Assembly: GCF_040115645.1 (NCBI RefSeq)
Contig: NC_089547.1
Span: forward strand, 4,960,001 to 5,024,000
Length of the DNA: 64,000 nt
Source: Euwallacea fornicatus
Taxonomy: Eukaryota; Arthropoda; Insecta; Coleoptera; Curculionidae
Direction: 5' to 3'
Under the pieces are notes generated by a model that was given only the letters and a program-made list of their open reading frames with translations, was not told the DNA's origin and ran no database searches. Shown here piece after piece: positions 1-13,200 of this stretch (its first letter is position 1; the number at the start of each line of letters is the position of its first letter). The position numbers and the translations under genes are program-made.

Positions 1-2452
1 AGGAACTCTTCTCGACTACTTTCGGTAGGAAAGAGTTTTAAAGTCAGTTTTATTAGGTAAAAGATTTTCCCGTTCCGGGAATTAATAAAATTTGTTTGCC
101 GTAAGGTTGCGAAGTTATAATATGTTTGTTTGGTTTATTTGAAACACGCAATTGAAATGTTTTTAGCCGTTTGCCGTCTCTGGTTATTTTCATGCAAATT
201 GCAAACGCACAATTTCGTGCTCGAATCAAGGCAATCGATAACTATGTAATTTATTTCTAATGCGTATTAGTGGCACTCATTAAATAACTAAACCCGCCAG
301 TGTTGATCAATGTGAAATTTTTGGCAAGCGAAGCGCTTGAGGTCGAATCGAGAGAAAATGTTTTTAAAAATAATAAAAGAAAAAATCCGAAGGTGGAATT
401 GGAATTAGCATCTCGGTGACGTCACGAGTTAAATTTTAGCTTTTGCCGCTGCGCCTAGGTGGCGTGAATTAAGATTAATCTGTGAAGAGTCGAAATTCGA
501 ACAGGCCCAATTTGCGCAGTGTTTGAATCACGAGAGATTTCTTTATTAACGAGATTCTCACGACAGACCTGCTGCAGCTGAACACTGCCTCTATTAGCAC
601 GGAACCGATTTAACCTCATTATACTATTTATGGAGGAGAACATGCGGATGACATATGAGATATGTCACGTGTGCACCGCGCTGATTATACCTCACACAAT
701 GTATATTCAAAGTGGCCGACTGGCGCGCATGCCCGATAACAATTCGATTGCGACGTCGTGCCCCGAGAACTTTTCTCAAATTTCAAATATAAAATAAACA
801 GTGACATGGACGATCAATTTTACCTCCATATCTGGAATGAAACCGATCGATTTTATACGAAATTAGGGCGTTTGTGAATGAACGACCGCACCCTTATAAG
901 CCTGTTGACTGTCCCATTCATTACCATAAGCATTTAAAGAGCATTTACGGTCTCATTTTAAGCGGTCTACTTTCGGGCGAAGGTAAAAGTGATCAGCGTG
1001 AATTATTAGAAATAACCAATCGGCGCTCGTTCGGAGCTTAATTACGTTCCTGAATGAATAATAATCTACATATTGAATATTTGACGAAGCCATTTCGGAC
1101 TAATACCGGGAGAGCCATTAAATACAATTCTAAATAGACGTCATTACAGGAAATGCTCATTACGGATTCATTACAAAAAAAATTTGTAATTCCTGCTATC
1201 TAGTGCGTAATAAGGATGGCTTGCGCCCGCTTCCCCGTTAAAAATTGATTTTAAAGTAATTTCGCCTCGGACAATTCCGCAGCCAGATTTTTCAGTTATA
1301 ATTCCTTTGGTTTTGACACACGTTTTATGATTAATGAATGAGACCCGGTCTTGCGGTCATTGTGTTTGCTCATTCGGCATAAAACATCCAGCGGACTTCC
1401 TTTAGCCTGGAATAATGGCTTTTATAATAGACAGACAACTTCAGCTGACCTTTGTCGAGTACATTTAGGACGAAGAGTGGATCGATTTTGTCGGGAAATT
1501 AGGCCGGTTTGCGAAAGAGGAGTTCGCACAGTTTTATAACTGCCTGTTGAGCCCCAATTTCAGTCTTAGAAACAGGTGTTCAAACACGAAAAAAAAATCT
1601 ATTACAAATGCATTACAGCGCCCGGCACAAATACCCGTCGTAATGCCTTTACGTGTTTTTTTAGTTAAACCTCTCTGCTAATTAATTTGTGAGACAACAC
1701 GTGTTCCAATGAACGTTCTTTTTTACCGAGAGTCGATAAGCTTCATCGCCATGAAAAGGAAGTTATTATTAATCAATTTATTTATGTTACACGCACCAAG
1801 ACACGAAAGGAGAGCGCGCCATTGCCTTTGTTGGGAACGTCAATGGCTGGTGGGTTTATTACGTTTTTTTTTTGTTTTTTTTTTTTTGTTATTGTCCTAG
1901 TTCTCTAGCAATCAACCAGTTCATGTCAAGCCGAAGGATCTCTGCGCGTTTCGGGCACGACCCTGTCGGCACGAAAGTGAAAATTACATCATTGGGACGC
2001 CGACCGGACAAGAACTGCCACCGGCCGATTCGATTGACAAAAAAATTTCACCCTCACTTTCACGTGTCCCGATCGGGGCCCTCACGGTTTCGGAACTAGA
2101 TGCGACGTTGCCAATACGCGCTTGATTGGTCTTGAGCAATGCTACGTGACGCCCTAATGCACCCGCCGCGGTACTTATCCGCGATCAATTCGTTTACATA
2201 AAAAATTGATCCGTTCCCGGCAATTTCGGGAGTGATTCGTCCAGGCTCATTAACTATCCAGCTTGCAAGGCATCCGCAGGTTTCTCTCGGCCCCCGATAG
2301 CGTAAATAAAACATAAATGTTAAATAGGTGTTCGTAAAAAGCTGATTCGAGCTACACTTTGCCAAAGGAAATCTAAAGCTTTGATTACGTTATTCATAAT
2401 GCATCGCACAAGAGGTGGCTTGGAAACTCTTACGTTCCCGCACCAGGCGACT

Positions 2453-2495
2453 GGGATGGGGATTGAGGGGGATTGAGGGGGATTGAGGGGGGGGG
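2453..2495 (+). repeat. G-rich minisatellite, 10-bp unit
   Basis: Three consecutive copies of a 10-base unit reading ATTGAGGGGG are preceded by GGGATGGGG and followed by a longer G run. The plus strand therefore has at least four G tracts of three or more within 43 bases, which meets the usual pattern for an intramolecular G-quadruplex. Nothing else nearby suggests a gene. Confidence 0.85.
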
Positions 2496-2650
2496 AATAC
2501 TCCCTTTTTTTCTTGTTGAAATTCGCGATTTTCGCGGCCTTAATTGCGTATCATGAACAGCGAGATGCGTCAAAAAGTAAACGGTCTCTTTGTCATCCTC
2601 CAAGATGGAACAGAAGGCAAAAAATGTACCTGTTGAAATAATTATTCTTA

Positions 2651-3265
2651 GAGAATCATGTTAAATAACAATCACTCTTCAGCCATTGAGCGGGCGAAAT
2701 TCGATTACCGTTTGTTTTGCATTACTCGGCGATCGTGCGACTTCGGAGACCCGAACGCGACCCAACTAATGCGTCCGGTATTGTCTAACAAAATCAAATT
2801 TTAACCGTGCGATTTTTAGACGTTTTCGATCGAGCGCAACCCGAACGAACACTCATTAACTCCCTATTTAATTAAACTTTTGTACGAAATTTTACGAATT
2901 TTTTACATATATTCACTGGAAATTCGATATTTTACACGAGCGAGAGGCAGGAACGCAGCCGGAGACGCCATTAATGGCTGACGGCCGAGGCGTTATTGTT
3001 TTGTTTCCGAAACCTCAACAATTTCGGACATTCATCTCCCATACGTCTTGGTTCGCCGCTCATTTTCACTTTTTCGACTAATTTTTCCTAAATTTTTAAA
3101 ATGACGACGGACTAGTCGCTGACACATTGACCAGCTCCTCCGCGCAGTCTTCAGTGATGGGCAAATGTTATTTCCATTTCGACGTAATCGGGAATGGGGC
3201 GTAATTCCACCGCTCTAACAACCCCTTCTCGTGTCTGAGGCGTTGCTCCGACGAAAATAAAAATT
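2651..3265 (+). repeat. Dispersed repeat, copy A
   Basis: This block is colinear with 33117-33660 in the same orientation. The best shared core is tcgtgcgacttcggagaccc, identical at 2733-2752 and 33241-33260. Further matching blocks follow in the same order: an ATTGTTTTGTTT segment (2995 and about 33490), a TCAGTGA[T/A]GGGCAA segment (about 3151 and 33590), and a 3' segment ending in GAGGCGTTGCTCC versus GAGCCGTTATTCC. Copies are heavily diverged, with many small indels. No open frame or terminal repeat is evident, so the class is unknown; an old non-autonomous transposable element is the likeliest explanation. Confidence 0.7.
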
Positions 3266-5691
3266 TAATAATAAAGTTTAATTATAACTTTATGCGGGAT
3301 GTTGATTGCGTAGAAGAGCTTATTTCGATCTTTACCTGATTTTATCGCAAAAAGTTCCCATGAACGTAACTCCGCGCCGTCTTCGTTCAGCGGAGCGTTG
3401 AAATTTCGTTTTTAATTCGGTTTTTAAAATTGATTTTCTAACAGTTATCGAAATTATCAAAATTAAGCTAGAACTGTGATAGTTGTCGAAAATGGCGACA
3501 TCCGATTTCTATGCATGCACTTATTCTTCTCAAATTGGCGGGCGAACGCACCCGGTGTATTTGCGATTTCCGTACAAAAGTCGATTGTTCCATCTCTCGG
3601 GGCTGCTTCACTTTCCACCGGAGTTTTGAACAGGAGGTCGAAAGCGGCCGTTTCCGACAACTATCATAATATTAGATTAATTTTGACGATTTCAGTAAAT
3701 GTTATTAAATCAATTTCACTCAAGTCACGTCAATTGCGAACCCGTTTCTCTCCCGAACGGTCACATCTACGGTCATTTTCCAAGGGCGCCTTCTTGCGAC
3801 AGCAGTAAACGCGCAATAACTCCGTTAATGCGAAAATGGCATACCGTGCAGAGCAAAAAGAGTTGGGGCCAATTGAAATGTGATGGAACCCTGTGTGTGG
3901 CGCCCTCTGTCTGCTGTCGAAAAACTAAGGCAACATTTGGATTTTGCGTCGGAAAAACCAAACTTTGTCCGATTATCACGCCTCTGTTCGAAAATATTAA
4001 AAAAAAACAAAGTAAAAATGAATTTTCGACACTCTCTAGTTCCTAAACGAAGACGTTCGCGGACCTACATGCATAGGAACGTATTATGATAAAACTAGCT
4101 AAAGATTTTTCCGTAGAAATAGGTACATGCACTCAATCAACACCCCGTATTTTGTAACGCCCCACATATTGTTGCACCGCAGGACGGCCAAGCAGGATAG
4201 AAAAATCCCTACGCTGTACCCGTTTGGTTGCCCGTGCACGGGAGTTTTAGTAAGTGCGAGCGAAAGACAGTTAGGGGATTGATAGGTGCGAGGGAGACAG
4301 TTGACTCGCGAGCAGTACGAAGAAGTTACCGCGCAACTTGTTACTTCAATTAGTTCACGTTGGCGGCGGTTGTGTGACCCTCGCGAAGTTGCCGGACCGA
4401 AGGGTTCGCCTCAGACATTCCCAATATTTGCACTAACGAATTAAGAATTCGAAACTACGCCTGGGGAAACTTGAAAGTAAAACTCCAAACGCTTAAAGAA
4501 GTCTAATTCCCGAGCATGACAGGAACAAGAACGAAGTGTGACGTTGCCAAATTGACTAATTTTGCTTCGAAATTTTCCCGCCGGCTTGAAATAACAATTT
4601 AGTTTTGTGTTTCTAAGCAAACTACCCAAATAATTTGGGTGTGAAAAGCTTTGTTGCACCAGCAGGAAGCGGACGGATAAGGAATCTATTTTTGGGGTTT
4701 TACGTTCAGGTATTCAGCATAAACACGTTTTCCGGCAAGTTTCAGACACAAAAGTTCGCGTGGCAAAGGGCCATGATTTAAAAAAGTTTCGCAAACAAAC
4801 TTCGAGAATAGAGATTAGGTAGACCTGTGTGGAATAGGCACAGTGAGTAAAATATTATACATTTGTAAAATGGGGGGAAGTTGGGTGCTACGAGTGTGCC
4901 CGTTTCGCTTGTGCCGACGCTGGCAGAGCCATCGGCCGGCTTTTCCCCTGGTCCCCATATCGGCGACTTCCAAGAGCTTTTCTTTCGATACATTTCACGC
5001 ACGGTGTACATCCGTAAGGTTGTTAACAACAACGAGGGAACTTCTATAACGAAGGCCTAAATGATTCTGGCTAGGAAAAACTTGCACAAATTGGCAAAAT
5101 CACGAAAATCGATCGTTTTTCCCAGTAACGTCTACCCCGCGATTGTTCCTCCGTTATACCGTGCGTTCCAAATAAGTCCCGACCAAGTAGAGCTTACACT
5201 CTCCGATGTGTTCGACGTAATCTCGAACACGAACCGATAAACCTAACCTCACTTTTAATTTTAATCTTTACCAGAGGGCAGGAAAAATCGAACATAAACA
5301 AATCTAATTTGTACCTCTTTTACTTATCCCATTTGCGACAAATGACAAAAAGACAGGATTGAATTCCAAAGGCCCGGTCTACGCCTGTGGACTGTTCGTT
5401 CCGGAAATGAAACTCGACCTTTGTGTTTGAACGCAAATATGATTTTTAGCACTTAGAAAACTTTAACCAATCATCGCACGAGCCCGCGGAACCGTGAAAA
5501 AAACTAGTTTTAGTGACCATCAGCGTGTAACCGGTTACCGACCGGAGCATTCTTCCCGACCTGTCGCCATTTCGTCACCATTGCGCTTTCAGTGGGAGTT
5601 TCCTTGAAGCTTGCACATCTTAAAGAGGATTGTGCCCCCTGGCCCCCTTAAATTTTTACCTAAATCGTGTTTTGTGAAGGGAGCAGTAATC

Positions 5692-5940
5692 ACAGTTTCA
5701 ACCCTGCTTTTCCCAAGTTGAGCACTTGAACAGAAGCGCTAGTTTCGTTCCAATTTAAAGGCCACACGTCCGTTCAGGTTCAACCAGAGTTTCGTTCCAA
5801 ATTGAGCATATTGAACGGCACGCGTCGCAGCTATAACCCGAATTTCCCTCCTAGCTGAGCATCCTGAAAGCTACAAATCGCAGGTTGAACAGAGGTTTCC
5901 TTTCAACTTGAGCGTGCTACGAAAATATGTCTGTTCGGAT
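5692..5940 (+). repeat. Degenerate tandem array, about 47-53 bp period, five units
   Basis: Five successive units can be lined up on a shared skeleton: AGTTTC or AATTTCC, then a TTCCAA-like block, then TTGAGCA, then TTGAAC, ending near GGTTGAAC or GGTTCAACC. Starts fall near 5693, 5740, 5788, 5841 and 5892. Units are well diverged from one another, so this is an old array or one under partial constraint. It has no coding potential. Confidence 0.65.
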
Positions 5941-6337
5941 CCTAAAAATTCTCAAATATTTTCCAATGATTTCTCTCGCGTAGAGTAGCAATGCGCCTTT
6001 GAATGCTCCCTTCGGTACGAGCGAATTTTTCTACTTACCATAAGATCTATAGGGAATTTTCTGACTAATGGTGATTGCCGCGCAAAGCTTATTTTAACGG
6101 GGGGTAAAATCGGAAAATTACCTTGAAACTCTCTACGTCCTTAACTTACTTCTACCTCTCACTTAAGTGAGTTCGCACGGGCTTGTGATAGTTTTCACTT
6201 GTGCGTTCGAGGCTTTATTTCATTAATAATGCGGCCCCATTTTAATGAAATCGTCACGTGGCCCGTGACACAGAGATCAGATCGGCAACGTAACGCAAAA
6301 ACAATGGAGTTTTAATCAATTTAATTAGTCAGTAAAA

Positions 6338-6354
6338 TTTTTTTTTTTTTTTTT
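6338..6354 (+). repeat. Poly-T tract (T17)
   Basis: A homopolymer run of 17 T in an otherwise AT-rich intergenic segment. No target-site duplication was found that would make it the tail of a minus-strand retrocopy. Confidence 0.8.
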
Positions 6355-9300
6355 AATAGAATTCTATGAAAGGTTTGAGCCATGTCCAAAACTAGCACTA
6401 GCGGTGCTGCCGCTGCGCAGCATCGACCCAGTTCCCACAATTAATATTAATATGATCCATATTAAACATCCATATCCCTAAATGCCTGAAAAAACAGTCC
6501 AAAACCCCCCAAATGGAATTGTATTCCACAAGTGGCTGCCGCACAAACTTTCAAATCTCTTACCTGCTCCTTGGCGCCGCACTAGTCCCCCTCGACCTCC
6601 AGATATATCCAACCTTGGAAAAGAAAAAAATCACAAAATTCACTGCCTTTCTACGTATAAAAAAAAATAATTCAGAATTCACTCGTATCTCCGTAAAATC
6701 GCGTAAAATTTCCAGATTATACCCGTAAAACTTTGGCCGCCTTCGTGTTTGAATCCCTACTAAATGTTGGGGGCTCTTCGCGGGGCACTGTGCCCCTGTC
6801 CTTGTCTGTCCCACACGGGAGACAGAGTCCATCCTCTTCTGGAGTGAGGATTGTGCGCACGAAGCTGCCTCCGAATCTATATTACAACCTGTATGGATTG
6901 TTTCGGGGAGGCCTGTTTATGTGCTTAACTGTCCTACCTGTGGATGCATATACAGGGTCTGGAAGAAAAGCACACGATAACGCGGAAAAATCCTGCGATG
7001 TGAGAAAAAGCGATACGCAACGTTTTTGTGATGGTAGGACGTTTTGGGTTTCTTCACATAACTTCGTAGCTACGACGATCAAATTGCTTTTTACATGGCG
7101 TCAAGTTACGTGTTACATAAAAGCTGGGAATTACATTGTGACGATATGGGGAACCCACTTTTTTGCTTTCGAGGCGAAAGAGACGGTTCCGTGGTGGACC
7201 AACGTCAAAACGTAATTAAACGGTAGCCGCGTCGCGTGGCGCCATCTACTGTCGCGCCGTTTAAGTTCCGAAGAACACTTGAAGAGTTTCCTGACGTTAT
7301 GGCGAAGACGGTATCTCTTTAATAATTAATTATGCGATATGCGCTATCGGCATCTCGCAAAAACCGCCCTACATACGCACAAAGGGACAATTCGGGCAGA
7401 TTTTAACCGCATCATTAAAGTGAACTTTTCGTAATCCCCACTGACATCGTGCGGGACAGTTTCCATACTTTATCTTAATTTAGTCGATAAAAAATAGTGA
7501 GGAAAAAACCTCGATCAGAATATATTACCGTTTTCAAACCAATTTTAGAGAGTGTGTATGTGGGTTTGCGTTTGGATTAAACCTTAATAGATAATCCGCT
7601 TTTGCAACAAGATTAATATAAGTCCCTTACACCGGTTTCCAAAAAACAAACAAGGAAAATTAGCAATTTTAATCTCTGGCCATATTGTCTTGAACCTCAT
7701 TAAGTTCCCCACTTTTCCTAGATTATTCCAGATAATAAATATCCGGCGAGCAGGTAAAGTTTCTTTGACAAACCGGAAGTTTCCAGATAAATTACCGGCG
7801 GAGTTAATCCAGACACCTGCGGCGCCATATTGGATTCTGGGACGCGTTTAATTCCAGTTTGTCCCGCATTTAGTAAGACCGAGAATATTACACGGTAATG
7901 CGTCTTTTATGGGTACCCCAGAAATTGGACGCCAGACAGTGGAAACAAGAAGCGAAGTGATTTTTTTTCGGCATCTCAGCCATTCTCGGGGCGAGTTTTT
8001 CCTTATGGAATTCCGGTATCCCGGGGTTTCTTACGTGCCAGCACTGACAAGCAGGAAAAGGTGTTAAAACGCTCTGCGGGGTGTTTTTATTGAATGTTTA
8101 TAGGCTGGGAATAAAAGGGCGCATAAACTCGGTTTCTTCGCCGAAAGAACCCAAGCAACGTGATAAATTAGGGCACGAATCGGCAAATCTTCAGCTCAGT
8201 CATTTTTTTGGCCAAATTCAAATCGCTTATCCACGTAGGGGAATTATAAAACTTTCAGATTCCTAGAGTATAATCGTATTATAGGAGGTTGAATAATCAG
8301 ACGGGAAAGAGCATGATTAAAAGTTTAAAGATTAAAGTTCGCGTTTGAGGCTTATCTGGGATTTCCGTTGAACTTGGTATTTTATCGAGCATAAAAACGG
8401 ACTCCGGAATGCAATTTGTGTAATGCGCACAACATCTGGAAACGACAGCCAGGGGCCGGATTAGAGTTTGACATGAAAAATTACTCTAAAAAATACACGA
8501 AATGCTTTGTAGGGCTAATAAGGGGCCCCGAACTTAATATTAAACTCATAAAACATTTCTCCCTTTCGGTCGTTAAACGCTCCATTTCCCTCTTCCTTGT
8601 GATTAAATTGTTTGAAATTACGATGATCGTTCCCGATCTCGCCCGTTCGTGGCTGACCAATTTCTGGTCACTATGGCGAACGTGATCGACCGGTTTCAAA
8701 ACTCAGCACAACGCCGCAATTTCTCGTTCGAAAACAATACGAATTCGAGGTCGCAGCTCGCCGAAAAGTTCGACGCCTCGATTTAACGAACTCTCCGCAA
8801 GGAGAGTCGGATACAGGGTCCGCAAAAAAATGCGACACCAGTCGATTTGGCAAAACTTCTGTAAAAGGTTGGGGCACCCCGCTGACAAGTGAAAGGCCCC
8901 TGTCGCATCGACGAAATTTTCCGGGGAAAAAATCGAATCCAGTGCTCGCAAAATAGGTCCCCCGCGTGCAACTACAGTCTTTGACTAGCAGAAAATCGAA
9001 ACCGGAGGGATCCTGGTAGCAAGCTACGCGCAGTCAGAATTGGAAATGCAACGATTCAGAGTGGGCAACCTATCGAGTATCTGGGAATCCACTCGAATAG
9101 AGACATGCGAATGACCTCAGGCATAACGGAAATCGTCAGGAAAGCGGCTGTTATTATCGACATCAAAAAGATTGCATCGACGGTAGACGGAGCCAGGTAT
9201 GGCGAGAAAACACTTTTGATTAGTGCGGTAGCACCGGCAGTACTTTGCCCAGCACCGGCATGGTGCGACGTTATGAAATATAAAAGTTACGTAGCAAAAA

Positions 9301-9423
9301 CCGGCCAGGGTGAATAGACGGTTATCTACGTGAATCGCGTCCGCACATAGAGCAGCACCAGCGGAGGCTTCGCTGGTCGCCGCTGGCACTGCGCCAGTCC
9401 GAGCCGTGGTAAGGACGCGCGCC

Positions 9424-9452
9424 GAGAAGAGAGAGAAAGAGAGAGAGAGAGG
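9424..9452 (+). repeat. (GA)n microsatellite
   Basis: A purine-only GA-rich run of about 29 bases lying about 0.8 kb downstream of the fascin stop codon. It would read as (CT)n in the fascin transcript if the 3' UTR extends this far. Confidence 0.8.
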
Positions 9453-10254
9453 AATAAAGCGAATGCGTCCACAAATATCATAAGTATATTTAAATAACTC
9501 ACTAGTACAAGTTCATCATCATACAAAAGACGCCGTAGTAAGTAGCTATAAAACGTACCCACGCAGTATATACGAAAAAAGCTATAAAAATACTTAAAAT
9601 ATGATATTCCTAACTCTTAACAGAACGACTTATTCGCCTCAGGAATACCCTTCGTTCCTTTATAAAGTATAAATATTCAAGCGATAGGTGATGCGTGAAG
9701 CGTATTCCGATGAGGCCGAACTCTCACAAAAATGCACATCATCCGGTATTAACTCGTTTCCTACTGTAGTTATTGCGCCGGCAAAACACGGATCAAGGAA
9801 TCTATATACAGACATGTAAATGGATATCGATAGTGTAAGCACGATAGTCTAAAAAAATATTGCGATACTTACGTACGTGACTATAAAAATGTATATTTTG
9901 TAAGGCCAAGGGCTTTGGCAGTTTTACGTTTTGGCTTTAAGATGGGCGAAAATGACCAGGACTCTGTTAAGACAAATCACAACGATAAAGAGAAAAACCA
10001 CGTAAATAAATATTTAATAATGATGACGAAATTAAATATCTTACATCTATCTGGTGATTAATAGGACCCTTTCATGGGACGAAAGTAATAAAGTAAACAA
10101 ATAGAGATGTTCCAAATAGGAACTTTCATCGTATTATCTGTTGATCTACTACAAAAACAGCCTTAAAACCGGGATGAAACCCATATACACGCACAAAAAA
10201 TAAAAACGTTTGAGCAGACAGACTGATGGTAAAACCACCCCCAATCAAAGATCC
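9453..10254 (-). other. Probable fascin 3' UTR and downstream flank
   Basis: There is no coding sequence here. The segment directly follows the fascin stop codon on the minus strand, is AT-rich and contains short ATTAAA-like signals (for example around 10012-10018, read on the minus strand). I could not fix a polyadenylation site. Confidence 0.4.
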
Positions 10255-13200
10255 TTAATACTCCCATTGGGTGGCGTTTTCTATCGAGGTGTCTCCCAGC
10301 CGGAAAGACCCGTTTTTCCCTGCCGCCAAGTAGTGTCCGGCCGAGTCTTTGATGCAGAGGCGAGTGGGCTCGCGCAGCTCCAAGTAAAACCCTTCGGGCA
10401 CCTCCGACTCTTCGGTGATACTCTCACTATCACAGTGCCAGTATTTGTCGTTTTGGCCTTCATCGATAACACAAATCAGCAAAAGAGGTTAGAGCGGCAA
10501 GCGACAACTCACCCTTAAAGTACACTAAACCCTTCTCGCCTCTCTCCACCCGGATGGTCTCGTAGGTGGCCTTGTTGCACTCGAGCTTCAGGTTCGCCGA
10601 CGATTTGTACCCCACGAAGCCCTGCTCGCACTTGAGCACCAAAATCGGACGGTTGACCAGGTAGAAGTAGTACTTGCAAGTGTCGTCATCGATGACGTCA
10701 CTGTTTGCGAAAAGGTGCCCACTGCGCTTGGTCATGACGTAGCGGCCGTTGTTGGCGCGGAACGCCACCGAACCGTCCTTTTGCCAGATGAGATCAAAGA
10801 GGGCGTTCGAGGAGCTGGAGGGAGAGAGAAAGAGAGAGAGAGAATGACGAAACGGAAAAAAAAAAGGTAAAACATTGCAGAAATACGGCCGCTGGGGACG
10901 TAAGAGATCGATAAGTGCAATAGCGAGCGATCGTCCGGAGCGATAGTCCCGGTCGTCTTGAACGCGCCTGAAGTTTTATCTGTGGCAGCAAAAATTGCAT
11001 GAGTTTGCTCACCGTTTGTCCCCGGCGGCCTGGATGCCGCCCCCCGTTTCCAGGGTCCAGTATTTGTCCTGCATGGTGCGGATGTACCATCTCTTGGTAC
11101 TCCAATCGAATTCCAGCTGGAACGTCTCGTGGTCGGAGATTTCGTCCTGATTGGCCGTCACGTCGACGCCTTGAAAAAGAGATTTTGATGCAGTTCGTCA
11201 TCGACCTTAGATAAATTTTGCGTAATCTGATATTTTCTAATGTGCAGCTTCGTACATTGTTTTTAGCAAGAGCGTTCGCATGTGTCTCGTCTGCAAACGC
11301 GACAGCTGCGAGTGCACTTTTTAGGGCCAAATTATGCACGTCCTGTCAACCTTAACTACAGCCCCAAGTAGGAACCAATAAGCGACCGACGTGCGGACTT
11401 TATTTCGACCTTCCTGGTGCGAGATTAGCTGGCAGTTAACGTCGACAGAATCTCGATGAAGAAGAATTGGCCTTGAATCGTCTCCTTTATTGAATCAGAC
11501 GAATTAGTGAGGTTCTCACTCTTAATAAACTTCCAATAAACCTGATAAGCAACTAGGTTAATCGCCGTATTATGGATTTATGCAAATGCGGAATGATTTT
11601 AACGTCTTTATTTATCAAATTTACGGTTTTCTGCTGTATTATTAAAACCATTCTTTCCTCGGTTTAACAAATCCAAAATTGGGGCATTAAGTTCTTAAGG
11701 AGATAATTGAGGAAGCGTATTAATGTGCCTCACTTTAATTGAACTCGGCAATGCGTCACGGAGCGACCTGTTGTGAAACGAAAGTATTTGCGTCAAATAT
11801 TCCTAAAACGCAGGTTAAATTGTCGTTTAAACAAGGCGAAACATGCAATCGCGCTATAAATCACTGGATCGGATCCCCTGGCCGGCTTTCCTCTAACAAT
11901 TTGGCTTGACCAAAAGCTGCAAATTTGCTCTTGCGAAGCCTCAACATTCCGAACTGGCTTTCCGGCGTAATACGCTTTAATGAGCTCTTCAGAGAAATGC
12001 AATTGCTGCAGCGAAACGCCGCAGCGCGTTTGCTCCCTGAATGCACCCATTGGCTCTCACGAGATGAATGAATAAATTCTTTCTTCCTGTAAATTCCTTG
12101 CGGTAATCTGAGCACTTGAAGTTCCAGAGCGAATTCGCAATTCCATTACGTTTTCTGTTAAACAATTTGAATTAAAACGCTTTAGCTGTTACCATTTAAT
12201 TAAACCTTTATTATCCGGAAAAAATCTTTGACCACGCGAAAGGTCTTCGATTTCTTTACTCTAGATCCAATTAAATCTTGGTTGCCTTTTTCGTTACGAA
12301 CTTAATCGTCTCGAGACACCATCTTGGGTCATACACTCTTGATATTGCTCTCACAGATAAACGTCTTAATTAGCTTCTTCTGTAGGGCAAAAAACACATC
12401 CTACGGTGTCCGGTTGAATTGGTGGCGAAACTGGCCGTTTACAGGGCATCCGAGATAATGACGCCTAGCATGGGAGTCTTGCAAACGGAAAGAGGGGGGG
12501 GAATCTGCTTTCCCGAACGGGAATCTGAATTTCTCTTTGATTTTAAAGTTCGCCATGCGGACAAAGCAAAGGCCCATAAGTCTCGAGAGTGATGCATGGA
12601 CTGCTTATCTTCGACGCCCTGTAAACTTTAATAATCCGAGCCTTTATCATCGGTCTTGAACCGAAGAAACCACAAAACCTGCGGATAAATTATTAGAGTG
12701 GCGACGATAAATCATATTTTATCGTCTTGCAAGCATTAAACCGCAGGTTATTACTCTTTATTGTCTCTGTGGATACCACACACGTGTTGTACGTACGGAG
12801 CATCATTTTTCTCGGGGTCCGAGGAGGAAATACTCGCAAGTGATCGCTGTTAGAGGTAATTAAAACGTTACATTAGAGATCGAAACGATCGCATTTTGAG
12901 CGATTGAAAAAAATAATAATAATCCGAATCATCCGATGAGTACGCCGATGACGTATGCACGGAGGACGCCCGATGACGTAATCACGCGACGATGGAAATG
13001 TTGCGTTAGTGTAAACGCGAAATTCGCATTATATGATTAAGCTGGGATCGCGCCATAATGTAAACACGCGATAATGGAAACGGTGCGTTAACGTAAACAC
13101 GAAATTCGTCCTGAACGATCAGGCGAAACGCGCGATAAAGTAAACAGTATGTACGTCCGACAAGGTAAACAGTTCTTGGCGACGGTTAACGCCACAAGAA

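Larger units (their letters stand above)
1..9423. other. Intergenic stretch with no recognisable gene
   Basis: I see no coding region here. The longest open frame (160 codons, 6733-7215 +) has no recognisable domain, no splice context and an unremarkable composition. The stretch is AT-rich with many TTAATTA-type blocks. It contains a G-rich minisatellite near 2.45 kb, a dispersed repeat copy at about 2.65-3.27 kb, a degenerate tandem array at about 5.69-5.94 kb and a T17 run at 6338-6354. It lies downstream of the fascin gene, so it may contain distal regulatory DNA, but nothing in the sequence proves that. Confidence 0.6.

Noticed and set aside
6733..7215. 160-codon open frame on the plus strand
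   Set aside because: No domain. A TATACAGGGT motif inside hints at repeat-derived DNA, but nothing more could be shown.
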